DNA from: Roridomyces roridus
Taxonomy: Eukaryota; Basidiomycota; Agaricomycetes; Agaricales; Mycenaceae
Length of the DNA: 64,000 nucleotides
Assembly: GCA_029378245.1 (NCBI GenBank)
Contig: JARKIF010000005.1
Span: forward strand, 2,232,001-2,296,000
Direction of reading: 5' to 3'
Below are positions 1 to 10,705 of this stretch, in pieces. The translations under genes and the position numbers were made by a program. How positions within the stretch are numbered: the stretch's first letter is position 1; each line of letters opens with the position of its first letter. The notes under the pieces were generated by a model. That model searched no databases, had not been told where the DNA came from, and was given only the letters and a program-made list of their open reading frames with translations.

Positions 1-247
1 TGGAGGCGATGCCTGAAAGGCGATCCCGGATTCGCGTCAGACGGGCTATGATCCTGCTGTGGTCCTTTGTGACAAAAGCGAATTCGGGGACATCTGGAGC
101 GAAAAACGCGAGGCTTCGAAAGAGAAATGGTTGGCAGATGTCGCGAAAGAGGCGGCATGATTCAGCGAGGGACTTGAGATCTTTCGACGACGCGTTCTGC
201 CATGAGACGCGCCATACTTCAGTGGGGAGGGAGGCTGGTGTCGACAT
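1..247 (-). CDS. F-box-like protein, 5' end only (runs off the window)
   Basis: This is the first 82 or so codons of a gene reading leftward out of the window. The ATG is at 247, and the opening residues read MSTPASLPTEVWRVSWQNAS, followed by a stretch (SSKDLKSLAESCRLFRDIC) nearly identical to the start of the F-box-like gene at 26503. It therefore belongs to the same local family as the genes at 22129 and 26503. The N-terminal LPxEVWR motif followed by a short helical region is what one expects of an F-box-like domain, which in fungi usually bridges SKP1 to a substrate. No leucine-rich part is visible because the gene is cut. No stop occurs within the visible part. Substrate and function are unknown. 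Confidence 0.75.
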   Translation of the reverse strand, partial: MSTPASLPTEVWRVSWQNASSKDLKSLAESCRLFRDICQPFLFRSLAFFAPDVPEFAFVTKDHSRIIARLTRIRDRLSGIAS

Positions 248-1613
248 CGAGCGACTCTGTGAGTTCACATGAAGCAATGCAAAAGGTAAGAGGAACGAAG
301 GCGTACTCGTAACGGTTCTGCAGATTCCTGGGTAACAATTCACGAAAACCAACGAACAAAGACTTTGATCAGTCTTTCGTTTGCGATCGGCAACGCGACG
401 GCAAGTCTGCATCTCGGCACGATTCGCAGTTTATTCACTTTTGCATTTCCGCAGTTGATATCAAATGTGATCTGGAGAAATTGATCCCGGCGCACACGGC
501 AGCTCTTGATCTCAGTCAGGGGTGCCGACAAGAGCCGTCAAGCGAAACATGAGACAACAACGTCATTCCTTTCCTCCCCTCACACCCCGACACCACGCTC
601 GCTACACCCCGCCGTCTATCATCGACGTCAGCCGTCTTTCTGCCTTCTCAGTGTCACCGGTCTCAAAAGCGTCGGTACTCGCCCGCCATGAGCTTCGCAT
701 GGACCCTCGGCCCTCGACCTCGCAATGTGTGCAATTGATGACGCTAGGTGCGGCATTCATGCCCTTCTCGATGCTCGCCCATTAATCACCTGCCCGTAAT
801 AATGCCTCCATGCGAACAATGCCACTCTTACGCGTTGGAAGGGCAAATGAGCTGGGGCTGGGACCGCTGGGTAGAGGTGTGACGGTGAGTGCTCCCTTCG
901 CCTCTTCTTTCTCAGGCGGCGCTGGTCGCTGGCGCTGAGACACCCCATTTGTCTCCCCTTCGGCTACCACTTCCCCGCTGCACACGCCATCGCCCATCGT
1001 CGAGGCGAACACGTCTTAGTGTCCGTGTCTTCCTCGCCACATGAGCCTCGGGCCCTCATGAAGTGAGGCGCACGGATACGGCTGCAGCGGGGCGTTGTTG
1101 GCTATGTAGTGGTCTGGTTGCGTCGAGGCTGCTCCTCGCCGTCCGCCGTCCGGCCTAGAGTCCCGAAGCACATCCGTCCCTACCATTTCATCTGCCTCTC
1201 TGCTTGTATGTACCTGCCAACCGGATTTTGTAGCGTAGAGAATGTAATGGAATACTCGCCCAATGGTATTTGTCTGGAACGCAGCTCCTTTGACTTGAAA
1301 TGTTTCGCTGAGCGGCAGATTTCGGCACTTGTTGTTGCGATCAAAGGTTGCCGTGCACCGCCGCCATCAGATTTGATAGGATTCTGTGATATCAACTGCG
1401 GAATCGCTACAACTCAGTTTATTCAGCTCAGCTCAAGATTGCTGGAAGGAATGGCAAGATACAAGGTTCCGCGAGATCGATACAAGAGCAGCAATAGCTG
1501 GATGGAGTACGCTTTCCTATCTGTTCCACATTATACACAATTCAGTTCAATGGAAGGCGACTAAGTTTACAGAGGTGAGCACGCTAGATTGAGCAAATAT
1601 GGGACACACGCAT
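248..1613. other. 1.37 kb without a recognisable gene
   Basis: Several short ORFs are present (for example 1109..1564 on the plus strand) but none resembles a family I recognise and none has a convincing intron structure. The only structure noticed is an imperfect inverted repeat: roughly 432..505 matches the reverse complement of roughly 1345..1415, with a 17-base exact core (TTCCGCAGTTGATATCA at 452 and its complement near 1385). This may be a decayed terminal-inverted-repeat element; see findings. Confidence 0.4.
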
Positions 1614-2540
1614 TCACTGCGCCTTTTCCGCGACGAGCTTTTGCAACTGCTCGAGCTCCTTCTCCTTCTCGACGAGTTTCATCCGCCAGCGTTCCTCCTC
1701 CGCCACAACGGTCTTGCGAGCCTCCTCCAGCCGCTCCGCCTCTTCCTTCTCCATCTGCGCGGTAAACTCGGGCGTCCCACCCTTGCTGGCCTCCAAGGCT
1801 GGCAAGTTCGACACGTGGAATGGTACAGGTTTCCGGCGACTGCGTACCAGAGGCGTCGGAGGGTGCGTGGTGAGGGTGGCGAGGAAGGTTTGGAAGGGGT
1901 CGCTGAAGACGAGTTCGTCATATTGCCACGAGTGCACGGGCCCCGCCTTGATTGCCACATCCAGAGGAGGGATCTCTGGGTCGCCTGTTGCGGTCCAGGG
2001 ATGAAGTTTGAGGTGGTGGTACAGCGTGATGGGTTTCTCCCCGGCGTCGGGGACAAAAGTTATTCGGATTTGGATCTCGAATTCACCCCAACTAAACCGA
2101 TGTGAGACAATGGATAAGGAGAAAGACACCAGGCATACCCAGTTTCTGTGATTTCAAACGGAGGCTTGTCCACGTCTGCCGAGTGTGAGCAACAAAAAAG
2201 TAGAGGGAACAAATAGACGCACTGCGGGACGGAATGGGGTAGGTATCGTGCAGCTTGAAAGTAACGCGTTTGATGAAATGGCTCAGGTCGTCTGCACCGC
2301 CCACAGTGTCCTGGTCTGAAGCAGATGCCGCGCCTCTCACTGCGACCGTCCATGTATGCGTGTGGTCTGGTAACGTCGCCGCCAACGCCTCACGCGCCTT
2401 CGGGGTCAATACCGTCGCGATGTTGCCGTAGATTATGGGCCGGTGGATGTTGAGACCCTGCAAAGACGGTGAGGAATAGATGGAGCAGACCTCTAGAGAC
2501 AAGACGAACTGACGCGGACGCGGACGCGCTCCGCTGACAT
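1614..2540 (-). CDS. YAF9: YEATS-domain protein YAF9 (SWR1/NuA4 subunit)
   Basis: Four exons: 2540..2514, 2457..2223, 2175..2139 and 2091..1614, joined by GT-AG introns, give 258 residues. Yaf9 is a histone-acyl-lysine reader shared by the SWR1 remodeller and the NuA4 acetyltransferase in the nucleus. The YEATS core is plain: HRPIIYGN near residue 12, HTHTWTVAVRG, FIKRVTFKLHDTYPIPSR, PPFEITETGWGEFEIQIRI and LYHHLKLHPW. The C-terminus is a charged coiled coil (about residues 205-258), as in Yaf9. The ATG at 2540 gives a nine-residue first exon that splices straight into the YEATS start, which is why it was chosen. A 25-residue spacer between the WTVAVRG strand and FIKRV, rich in Ala, Ser and Asp, is longer than in yeast. 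Divergent from the transporter at 2865. No lesion seen. TAF14 is the main alternative, but the HRPIIYGN start and C-terminal coiled coil favour YAF9. Confidence 0.9.
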
Positions 2541-2864
2541 TTTGGGAGAGGAAGAGGAACAAAGCTTGAATCAGAACAAAGGAGAGCTGGAAGAGCCAAT
2601 CAGTTCATCAATGATCACAACTTTTGCTTCTGGTGCCCATATTGCGCCCATATCTCATTCCTTCCTTTGAACGGGCAAGACGTTGAATATGCCAGTGGCC
2701 CCGCATTAGGCTCCAACTGTGGCTTCCGCGGAAGGCTTTCCGTCGGGCTTAGACCGCCCCTTGAGCGTCATCTCGCCGCGTCCATGCTTGCTTCAAGGAT
2801 TCTATTACTCTTTTAATGCTTGCTACCCATTCCCCGCTCATCCTGCGTCCCAAGCTTTCCCCTC

Positions 2865-5320
2865 ATGTCTGAAAAAGATTCCACTAAAGCAGCCGTTGTA
2901 CACGACGAAGGACCTCGGTTTTCCAACGTCTTGAATGCAGATCTACAGCATGCGCTCTCCACCGGTCCTCAACTCGATCCGCGCAGCGCCGCAGCCTTCA
3001 AGTTGTACCTCATCCTCTCTGTGGTTTTCATGTCTTCCCTAAGCTTTGGATTCGACACGTCCGGTTAGCGTTCCTTGCTTCATCATTGCCTCTTCTTATT
3101 TCTGCTCAGTGGTTAGCTCCGTCAACGGTATCGCGTAAGTCTCGAGTGGAACAGCTCGAGCGAGAGAAATCAAGTTCCGACAGGCAATACACTGATTACT
3201 TTCACATTGGTGGTGGAGCCACCGGCGGTGGACAAGGCATTACAACGGCAATGTTATACACTATCGTGAGCACTCCCAAGCTTCCGCGTGAAGTGGTTCT
3301 GACTTTTATTTTCAACAGTTCAGTATTGGTAGGGCGACCGGAAGTTCCACCTCTTTTTAATCCTTTCTCTAGGTTGCGTTGTGGGTTCATTCGGAGCTGC
3401 GCCCGCAGCGGATATCTGGGGCCGTAGAGTGGGCATGATATCTGCAAGTATCACCATCCTTATTGTGAGAGATTTATCGTCGTCATTCTGCATCGGTCGA
3501 TTCGAGTGCTGTTTAAGGAGTTGCTCTCGTTACGGCTGCCCAAGATCGCACCTATCTCTTTTTCGGCCGCTTTTTCATCGGAGCTGGCTCGGCTCTCAAT
3601 GCCGCATCTGGGTTCGTGGCTCCATGAACAAGAAGACTCCGACCTGAACCCACCACAGACCTTCTTACGTGGCTGAAATCACACCTCCGAAGGTATGCGC
3701 TCCACGACCGTGGTCAGAAAGATCTGAAATCCAGTGCTCAGTGGCGCGGTCGTTTGGGTGGCCTGTGAGTTGCTTCGATCGAGCACAAACTGGCCTCATG
3801 GTTGGCAGATACAATAGTGAGGTCTTGATAACTCCCGATGTCGCTCAAAGCTGACACAAGGCAAAAGCATTCAATAATGTTGGAGGGATCATTTGTGCCG
3901 CACTGGTCATTGGAACTGGATCCATCAATTCGAGCGCATCCTGGAGACTTCCCTTCGCAATTCAGTTGATTCCTACAATCATTCTGTTCGTCGGTGCCTT
4001 CTTCATCCCGGAGGTATGGTCTCAAACCATTACATGCCGAAGGGCTTGCTCAAGTTGCCACATAGTCCCCACGCTGGCTCATGTCCGTCGGTCGCAAAGA
4101 AGAAGCTCGCGCCATCCTCGCCAAGTACCACGGGAATGGAGACACGAACGCACCTCTCGTGGTGCTCGAGTACAAGGAACTGGAGACCCACATTCAAAGC
4201 GCGACCAAGAGTCGATGGTACCGAATTCCTGTTTCGATAAACGAACTGCAAAACTGACAAGACCCAGGATAGACTTGTTTAACTCACGCAGCGCCCGGTG
4301 TAGGACTTTCTGACCTTTTGGCTGGGTCTTTGTGCTTTGTTCTCGGGGAGCGCCATATTGTGAGGAGCCAACAGAGGCCGAGAACTTTGACTCACGATTT
4401 GCAGCTACTACCTCACAGTCGCGCTCGATCTGACTGGTGGTTAGTTTTCGTGCCTTTTCATTCGTCGGAGGCTTACCTCTCAACAGTGAAGACGCAAAAC
4501 GAGCGCCTGATCTTTTCCTTCGTTGCTATAACCGCAGGCGGCGTTGGGGCGTTGATTGGAGCGGCCATCGTGGATAGAGGTATGTCTATGCCATGATTTC
4601 CCAAGTTGTGTTCTGACTGAGAGAACCCTAGTCGGTCGAAGGGCGTTGTGGTTCTGGGGGACAGCAGCGTCCTCCCTTGCCCTGGCACTCACCGCCGGTC
4701 GGTTTACTGCTCTCATGATGATGCATCGCCAACCTTGTCCTAGCCTTTACAGCCACATCGAAAACCGGCCCTGCTGTCGCTTTTCTGGGTAAGCAACAAA
4801 TCCCCACATACGTATTGTAATAACATCTGGCTCCAGTGATCCTGAGCTTCACGATGAATATGACCTACCAGACTCTCGCGAGTATCTATCCTTCAGAATG
4901 TCTTAGCTTTGAGATCAGGCAAGTCACCTCCCTTACCTTTTATGTTACAGCTTCTGAACGCGAGCAGAGCGAAAGGAATCGCAGCGTTCGCATGCATCGA
5001 AAGCCTGGCCGCGATTGTGAACAACTTTTCCGGAGCGATAGCGTTCCAGAAAATCGGGTGGAAGTTCTTCCTCGTCTTTGCCGTCTGGGACGCATTTGAG
5101 GCTATGGTCATCTGGTTTTGTGCGGTCGAAACCAAGGGTGGGTGGTGGGAGACTTTCGATGTTTACTATTCCTAACCCGACAAACAACAGGGCGGACGTT
5201 GGAGGAACTAAATGAGATCTTCCAGGTCGGTGGTCTCTGTCTAATCGAAAGCACATTTGCTCATACCGCGTCTAGGATCCTAATCCAGTCCAGGCATCTC
5301 TGAAGCGAGGTTCTTATTAG
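2865..5320 (+). pseudogene. MFS sugar transporter paralogue with frame breaks
   Basis: This is a hexose/lactose-permease-like major facilitator gene, closely related to the intact gene at 8559..10705 and sharing many of its intron positions. Recognisable pieces in order are LSFGFDTS, QYTDYF, GGGQGITTAMLY, DIWGRRVGM, YVAEITPPKWRGRLGG, FIPE/SPRWLMSVGRKEEARAILAKY, VDRVGRRALW, ECLSFEIRAKG and ETKGRTLEELNEIF, ending at TAG 5318..5320. Three positions do not join in frame: the exon beginning near 3518 is one base short (a join is possible only from an upstream donor that drops about six membrane residues), one base is missing near 4309 (RTF to LTFWLG), and one base is surplus near 4728 (before IANLVLAF). 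One intron uses a GC donor (near 4919). Either a decaying duplicate or residual sequence errors. If functional it would import a sugar by proton symport at the plasma membrane. Confidence 0.8.
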
Positions 5321-5365
5321 GTTGCAGACAATACGATCCAGAATAGATATGATTGCACATTAACT

Positions 5366-7755
5366 CTACAACAAAGCGTGAGCAGGAGAGATGCTCATCT
5401 TGCCAAGCGACTCTCCAAGACCCAGCCCATCATCGAATGCCCCCCGAGATTTCGGGATACTGAGACCAGGGTACGAAGACGCCGCCGGGAGCTCCGTATC
5501 TACATCCGCATCTTCGTCATCTTCATCCTCATCGTCATCATCAATAGCCACCGAGCTCCATTCACGGTAAATGCCCTGAATGAACGCGCTCGACTTTGCC
5601 AGCTTGTACGGGTCGAAAGGGAAGAAGGCGTTGAGCTCCGCGGTGATGCCGCTGTCCGAAACAGCGCTAAACTCCAAACGCCGATTCGACTCGAGTATCG
5701 TGTAGCAGTACGTAAAGTCCGTCGCCTGCGCCACACGAGCAAACTGTGCCACCACGCTCGACGAACAGACCTTGAGCGGATTCAGCACGGACTGAATCAT
5801 CCGTGGAATCACACCCAGTACTGGCATCCACTTCTTCCCCGCCTTGCCCGCGAGATCGTCGACGTCAATCTCCTCGTCGACGTCAATCTCCTCGTCGTCT
5901 TCAAGGAGATCGCGCCACCGGAAGCAGAATATCAAGAACATGGCTTGAGCCACGGCGTAGAATACCCCGCTCTGACTCGAGCTGGCTGAAACGCGCCACA
6001 TGGGTGCGCCAGTGAGCAAGGCATCCTCTACACCATCTAGATGCGCACGCAAAAAGTCGCAAAGGACACCGACGACGCGACGAGCGCCTTCGCGGTCTAT
6101 GAACGCCGCACGGCTCACGAAGCTGCCAATGTAAGCGGCGGCGGCGGCCCGCGTAACGGCAGGCGTCGTTGGCTGGAATAACGCGCGGTCAACGAGAAGG
6201 CCGAGAAAGATGTCGGCAAAGTCGGGCGAGAGGGAAGTGTAAAAGAAGACGAGGAACTGGGTGTAACGTGACTTGAACGTGGGGAGAATCAGGCGGTCGA
6301 AGATGGCCAGGAGGGTGTGGAACTGCGCGTTGAGAGATGAGGATGGACGCGTTGGTTTGGGCGTGGAGGGGGTCTCGGTCGGGATGGAAAAGTCGGCGAC
6401 AGGGAGTACTGGCGGTAACCAGGGAGAGAGGGGAGTCAGGGGTGGGAGAGGTGGGAGATCCGGCAGCCCCGGAGAGAGGTCATCTCCAGTCAAGTCGAGC
6501 GGAAGTGGTTCCTGTGCCCGCTGAAAGTGCTCGAATATCAACACCAATATACTGTCCAATTTCTTGACCATCTCTTGGATTTGCGATAGTTCAGAGGACA
6601 CTTCGGCTTCATCGTCGTCGGATGAAAAATCACTCATGTTGCCGTCGTCATCATCGTCAGAGGAATCCGACTCGTGCTCCTGGCCAAGCACGGCATCGAA
6701 AGGGTCAAACTCGAAGACGTCCTGGTCTACTTCGGTTTGATTTTCCTCCAACTCTTCGAGTTCCACCTGGATCTCCACCTGCGATGCGCATCAGCAGTCA
6801 GCTTATCAGTCAGAACAAAGACACACATCGATCTGGATAGCCCTGTCGACAATAGTGGACATTATTTTGTCCGTAAGCTCGGGGCAATACGTTGATATCC
6901 GGAGTAGATTCCGGATATAAGTGGACTGCATCACTTGGTTCTGTCTCTTGTGTGGAAAGTTGCGGACGATGAGCGGCTGCAGCGTCGCTGGAAGTGTCGG
7001 GATGAGGGACAGTAGATGGCGGAGAAGGAAATGTAGTCGATCGTAGATTAGACGTCGGGTCAACGGGCTCGATGAACCCTCGGGCGTATTGATTTCAAGG
7101 GCTTGCAAGCCAGCCTCTACAAGCACGTTGAGAGACTGGGATAAGGCAAGACTAAGACGCACGATATGTGAATCCGTGCGTAATCTTGCCCAGGACGAGT
7201 GATAGATATTCGGGTCGGGCGCTGAGGAGCATGCCGATGAAAATAGTGAATGCCTTGACGGTGGCATCGTCCATGGTCGTCCATGGAATGCCGACCACGG
7301 CCTGGACTAGGGTGGCGTGTGACCTCTCGAGTCGCGAGACCACATGCGACAGTGCTGAAATCCAGAGCCGTAGCTGGGCCGGCTGGGGTGCATCCTTGGC
7401 ACTAAACTGGCTCACCAGCTCATCGAATGGCTCGCTAGAACCCTATAGCAGAATGAGTAAATCATTGGAGGGGTACACTCCCAGAACGCACATTAGCTTT
7501 TTGAAGCAACGCGTTATTGACGAACGCGAGATGCATGTCTTTGCGGTACTTTTCATCCTGTTTTACGCGGGAATTTGTCGCGATTGGGCGATTTATGAGT
7601 CCGACGGGGCTAGGGGAGGGTTTCCTCGAGGCTGATGCAGGTCGCTTCGGAAAAGGCTCAAGAGCAGGTTTTGGCATCTCCATGTACTTGTGGGCCTTGG
7701 GACCAGCCTTGGGAGCGCGCTGGTTGAACTGGGAGCGAGTCGAATGAGGGTCCAT
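5366..7755 (-). CDS. RRN3: RNA polymerase I initiation factor RRN3 (TIF-IA)
   Basis: Exons 7755..7477, 7442..7163, 7116..6827 and 6778..5366 join in frame to 753 residues. Rrn3 bridges RNA polymerase I to the core factor at the rDNA promoter in the nucleolus. Family features visible are PFDELVSQF near residue 98, the HEAT-like helical body, the IQIDVEIQVELEELEE segment, the long acidic stretch that follows (Asp/Ser/Glu-rich, about residues 300-340), and AAAAYIGSFVSRAAFID, the conserved ASYLASFVAR-type motif. A second acidic block (DDDDEDEDDEDAD) lies near the C-terminus. The ATG at 7755 is only 71 bp from the start codon of NDUFB9 on the other strand, so the two share a compact divergent promoter. 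Length and domain order fit the family and no frame break was found. Confidence 0.88.
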
Positions 7756-7826
7756 TTGACTCCTGCCTGTCCGGGACCGTGAAGGAAAAGATGCAAAGAT
7801 GGAGATGGTGTTTACATAACCCTCTC
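7756..7826. promoter_or_regulatory. Divergent promoter between RRN3 and NDUFB9
   Basis: Only 71 bp separate the two start codons, so both 5' untranslated regions and the promoter must fit here or overlap the neighbouring coding sequence. I see no TATA box. The arrangement suggests shared control of a ribosome-synthesis gene and a mitochondrial gene, but this is inference. Confidence 0.5.
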
Positions 7827-8354
7827 ATGGCGTCTCCCGTCACCAACACCTTTGCCTCGGCGCACCGCCAGTATGTGCAGTCGCTGTACAGGCGCACCCT
7901 CAAGAACACGTTGGACTGGACCATCCGTCGTGATGTCTGGCGGGGCCAGGCCATGCAAATCCGCGCCCGTTTCGAGTCTAATCGGTGCGATTGAGGCCAA
8001 AGCAAGCATCTACACCGCGGCTGACGCGCCTCCCAGGCATGTGAAGGACCCGAGGCAACTCGCTCAAATATTTGAGAAAGCAGAGGCCACACTGGCTGCC
8101 TGGAAACACCCCGACCCGTACATCCGTGAGCACCTCCCGCATACTCGAGACACTCGGTCACTGACCTCTCGTCTAGCACCAACCGCGCCTGCTGGTACCA
8201 AATGGGAACGCAATCTCCCGGTGCGTCCATTCACTCATACTCTGTGAATCTGAAATCTTACATTTCGAGACAGCCGCCCACCGAGAGTCCTTACGCGCAC
8301 GACCCTCCCACGCAGTTTGAGCCAATAAAGGGATTCTTTGGGTCTCGCAAGTAA
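7827..8354 (+). CDS. Complex I LYR-family subunit NDUFB9 (B22)
   Basis: Exons 7827..7984, 8037..8125, 8177..8220 and 8274..8354 give 123 residues. The protein is an accessory subunit of mitochondrial NADH:ubiquinone oxidoreductase (B22, NDUFB9, NI2M in plants) of the LYR family. The LYR motif appears as SAHRQYVQSLYRRTLKNTL, followed by DVWRGQAMQIRARFESNR, the typical RARFE signature, then a helix with the EKAEATLAAWKHPDPY segment and a proline-rich tail (PPTAPAGTKWERNLPPP, PIKGFFGSRK). Length matches fungal homologues. The first two introns lie within or just after the LYR helix region. It is transcribed away from RRN3 across a 71-bp gap. No targeting peptide is obvious, as is usual for this subunit. 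Confidence 0.9.
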
Positions 8355-8558
8355 TGTAATCCGCTAGATTGACTCCAAATACAACAAGTCCATTCGTCCA
8401 CTTCTGGCTCTCCTCTGCTGAATCTTCCTCACTTCCTGAGGCGTCTTCTAAGCTAAACTCCGACTCTGGGGATCCCGAATAATAATATGTGCATTACCAA
8501 AAATCTACCATGAAAGTCATACAGTCATACCCCGTATAAATACACCCTCAGCACTGGG

Positions 8559-10705
8559 TTACGATTTTTCGTCCTTCTCATCCACCACCACCTGCTTCTC
8601 CTGCTTGACCCGTGGTCTAAGAGACGCCTTGACGGGATTCGGAGCCTCGAAAATCTCATCCAACTCCTCCAACGTGCGTCCCTTGGTCTCGACCGCAACA
8701 AAGTACACGGTCAGAGTCAAGAACGCGTTCCACACCCCAAAGACGAGGAAGTACTTCCACCCAATTCGGTCGAAAGCCACAGAGCCGGCAAAGTTGCCGA
8801 TGAGCGCACAGGCACTGTCAATGAGCGCAATCCTGCCATCGCCCAGCATGAGTGAAGGAAGGGAATGAAAGCGGATATGTAGGGACTCACACTGCAAAGC
8901 CTTTCGCCCGGTGTGCGAACGGAAGACATTCAGAGGGATACATGCCCTGCATCGGCATGTAGGTCGCGTTCATCACGAAGCTGAACATGACCAGGAAGGT
9001 AATGGCAGCCGGAGCTATACTCCTTGCCGTGAACGCGGCAGTGAGACAGAGGGTGATGCAGCAAGAGAAGGCGCCAAAGAGCCACAACGGCCTTCTCCCA
9101 ACTCTGTCCGCAAAGATCGCTCCGAACAGCGACCCAGCGCCACCCGCAGCCGAAGAAACGAAGGAAAAGATCAGGCGCGCATGTTGCGAGCGAACTGTGA
9201 GACGACCGTTAGACCAATACGACTAACCAAAATGCGAGACTAACCCCCGGTAAGGAAAAACGCGACCGTGCTGTAGTTGAAGATACTGAATCCCGAGCAG
9301 ATGTAGCATATACCCAACCAAATTGGGATAGCAATCCGGATTCTGGCGCTGCGCGTGCTGAACATCTCCGTCCTGTTACTTGTTAGATGCCTGCACAATG
9401 GACGAGGAAGTATCCCTATTACCATTTAACGTCATGGTAGTTCCGGATGCTGCTTTCCATCTCTTGCATTTGCAGGACGACGAGCGGCGCGTTGGGGTCC
9501 CCATTTCCCTGGTATTTAGCGAGGATAGCGCGCGCCTCTTCCTTCCGGCCGACGGACATCAACCAACGCGGAGACTGCCTCGTGGGTAAGAAACATGTAC
9601 TTGGGAGAACGGTGAGCATGCGTACCTCGGGGATGAAGATGACGCCAACGATCAGAGCGACAGTCGGGATGAACTGCAGCGCAAAGGGCAGCCTCCACGA
9701 TATGGAACCCTTCATGTTGCCCGTTCCAATCACCAGAGCAGAGCAGACGATCCCGCCGATGAAGTTGAATGCTTTTGCCATTTGTTAAGCCTCATCCCGG
9801 AGAAGCTCAAAGAAAACTCACTGTTGTATCTGCAGATATCGTCAGTCAAGATATTACTTTTCGCGACTGAAAAGGACTCACGCGCCAGCCATATGACCAC
9901 GCCACTGCGGCGGCGCCATCTCAGCGATATACGGGGGCCTGTAATGTCCATTCAGATCCAAGCACGATACTCCACAGGGCGCACTCACGCAGCCGAGTTG
10001 TTGATGCACGACCCAAAACCCAGCAAAAAGCGGCCGACGAAGAGGTACGCCCGATTTTGCGCCGCCGTGACCAGAGAAACGCCCTGCAGGAGTTAAAGCA
10101 TGAAATGAGATGAGAGAGCGTGCTCTTACGATGAGGAGGAAGAAACTGGCTATCAGCATACCCACTCTGCGTCCCCATCTGTCGGCGGCGGGCCCAGATA
10201 TCAAAGCCCCCGCAAATCCACCGAGACTGAACTGTCAGATACGCGTTAAAAAGGGCGAGGGTGGAACTGAGCGAGTCCTCACGATGTTGAACAACATGGC
10301 TGTTGTGATGCCCTGCCCGCCTCCGGTAGATCCACCCTTGATGTGGAAGTAATCCGTGTATTGTCTGGACAGAAATGTTCAATGAAAACTCGTATTCCGA
10401 GTTGAAGCCCTCACGTCAAGCCATTCACCGAGCCCATAACTTTTTTTTTCATGAACCATGAATGAAAATCGACGATGCAAAACGCAGTGGAACGTACGAG
10501 AGTTATCGAATCCATAACTGAGGGAAGCCAAGAACGCAATGCCGAGAATTCCATACAGCCTAAAGGCCGCCACACTCCAGACCTTGAACTGGTCGCCAGC
10601 AGAGGCGAGTGCTTGATCGAGGTCGAGGACGGTGTTGGCTGCCGAAAGACCAGGCAAGCTATCCCTGGGGTCGTATTCTTCCGTCTTGGACTCCTTGTCG
10701 GACAT
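8559..10705 (-). CDS. MFS sugar transporter (lactose-permease/hexose type), intact
   Basis: A multi-exon gene that reads through from ATG 10705 to the stop at 8559 without frame breaks. It is a 12-helix proton-sugar symporter of the general sugar transporter family at the plasma membrane. Diagnostic motifs in order: SLSYGFDNS (helix 1), QYTDYFHIKGGSTGGGQG, DRWGRRVGML (loop 2-3), YIAEMAPPQWRGHMAGAYNT, PE-SPRWLMSVGRKEEARAI (loop 6-7), DRVGRRPLW (loop 8-9), PSECLPFAHRAKGFAV and VETKGRTLEELDEIFEAPNP near the C-terminus, with a lysine-rich tail. The very short exon holding a Tyr-Asn codon pair (near 9843) is shared with the broken paralogue at 2865, supporting common descent. Substrate cannot be set from sequence alone; lactose, cellobiose or hexoses are all possible. 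Confidence 0.9.

Noticed and set aside
1599..2105. 168-residue plus-strand ORF
   Set aside because: Antisense shadow of the last YAF9 exon.
5378..5989. 203-residue plus-strand ORF
   Set aside because: Antisense shadow of RRN3, low complexity from its acidic regions.
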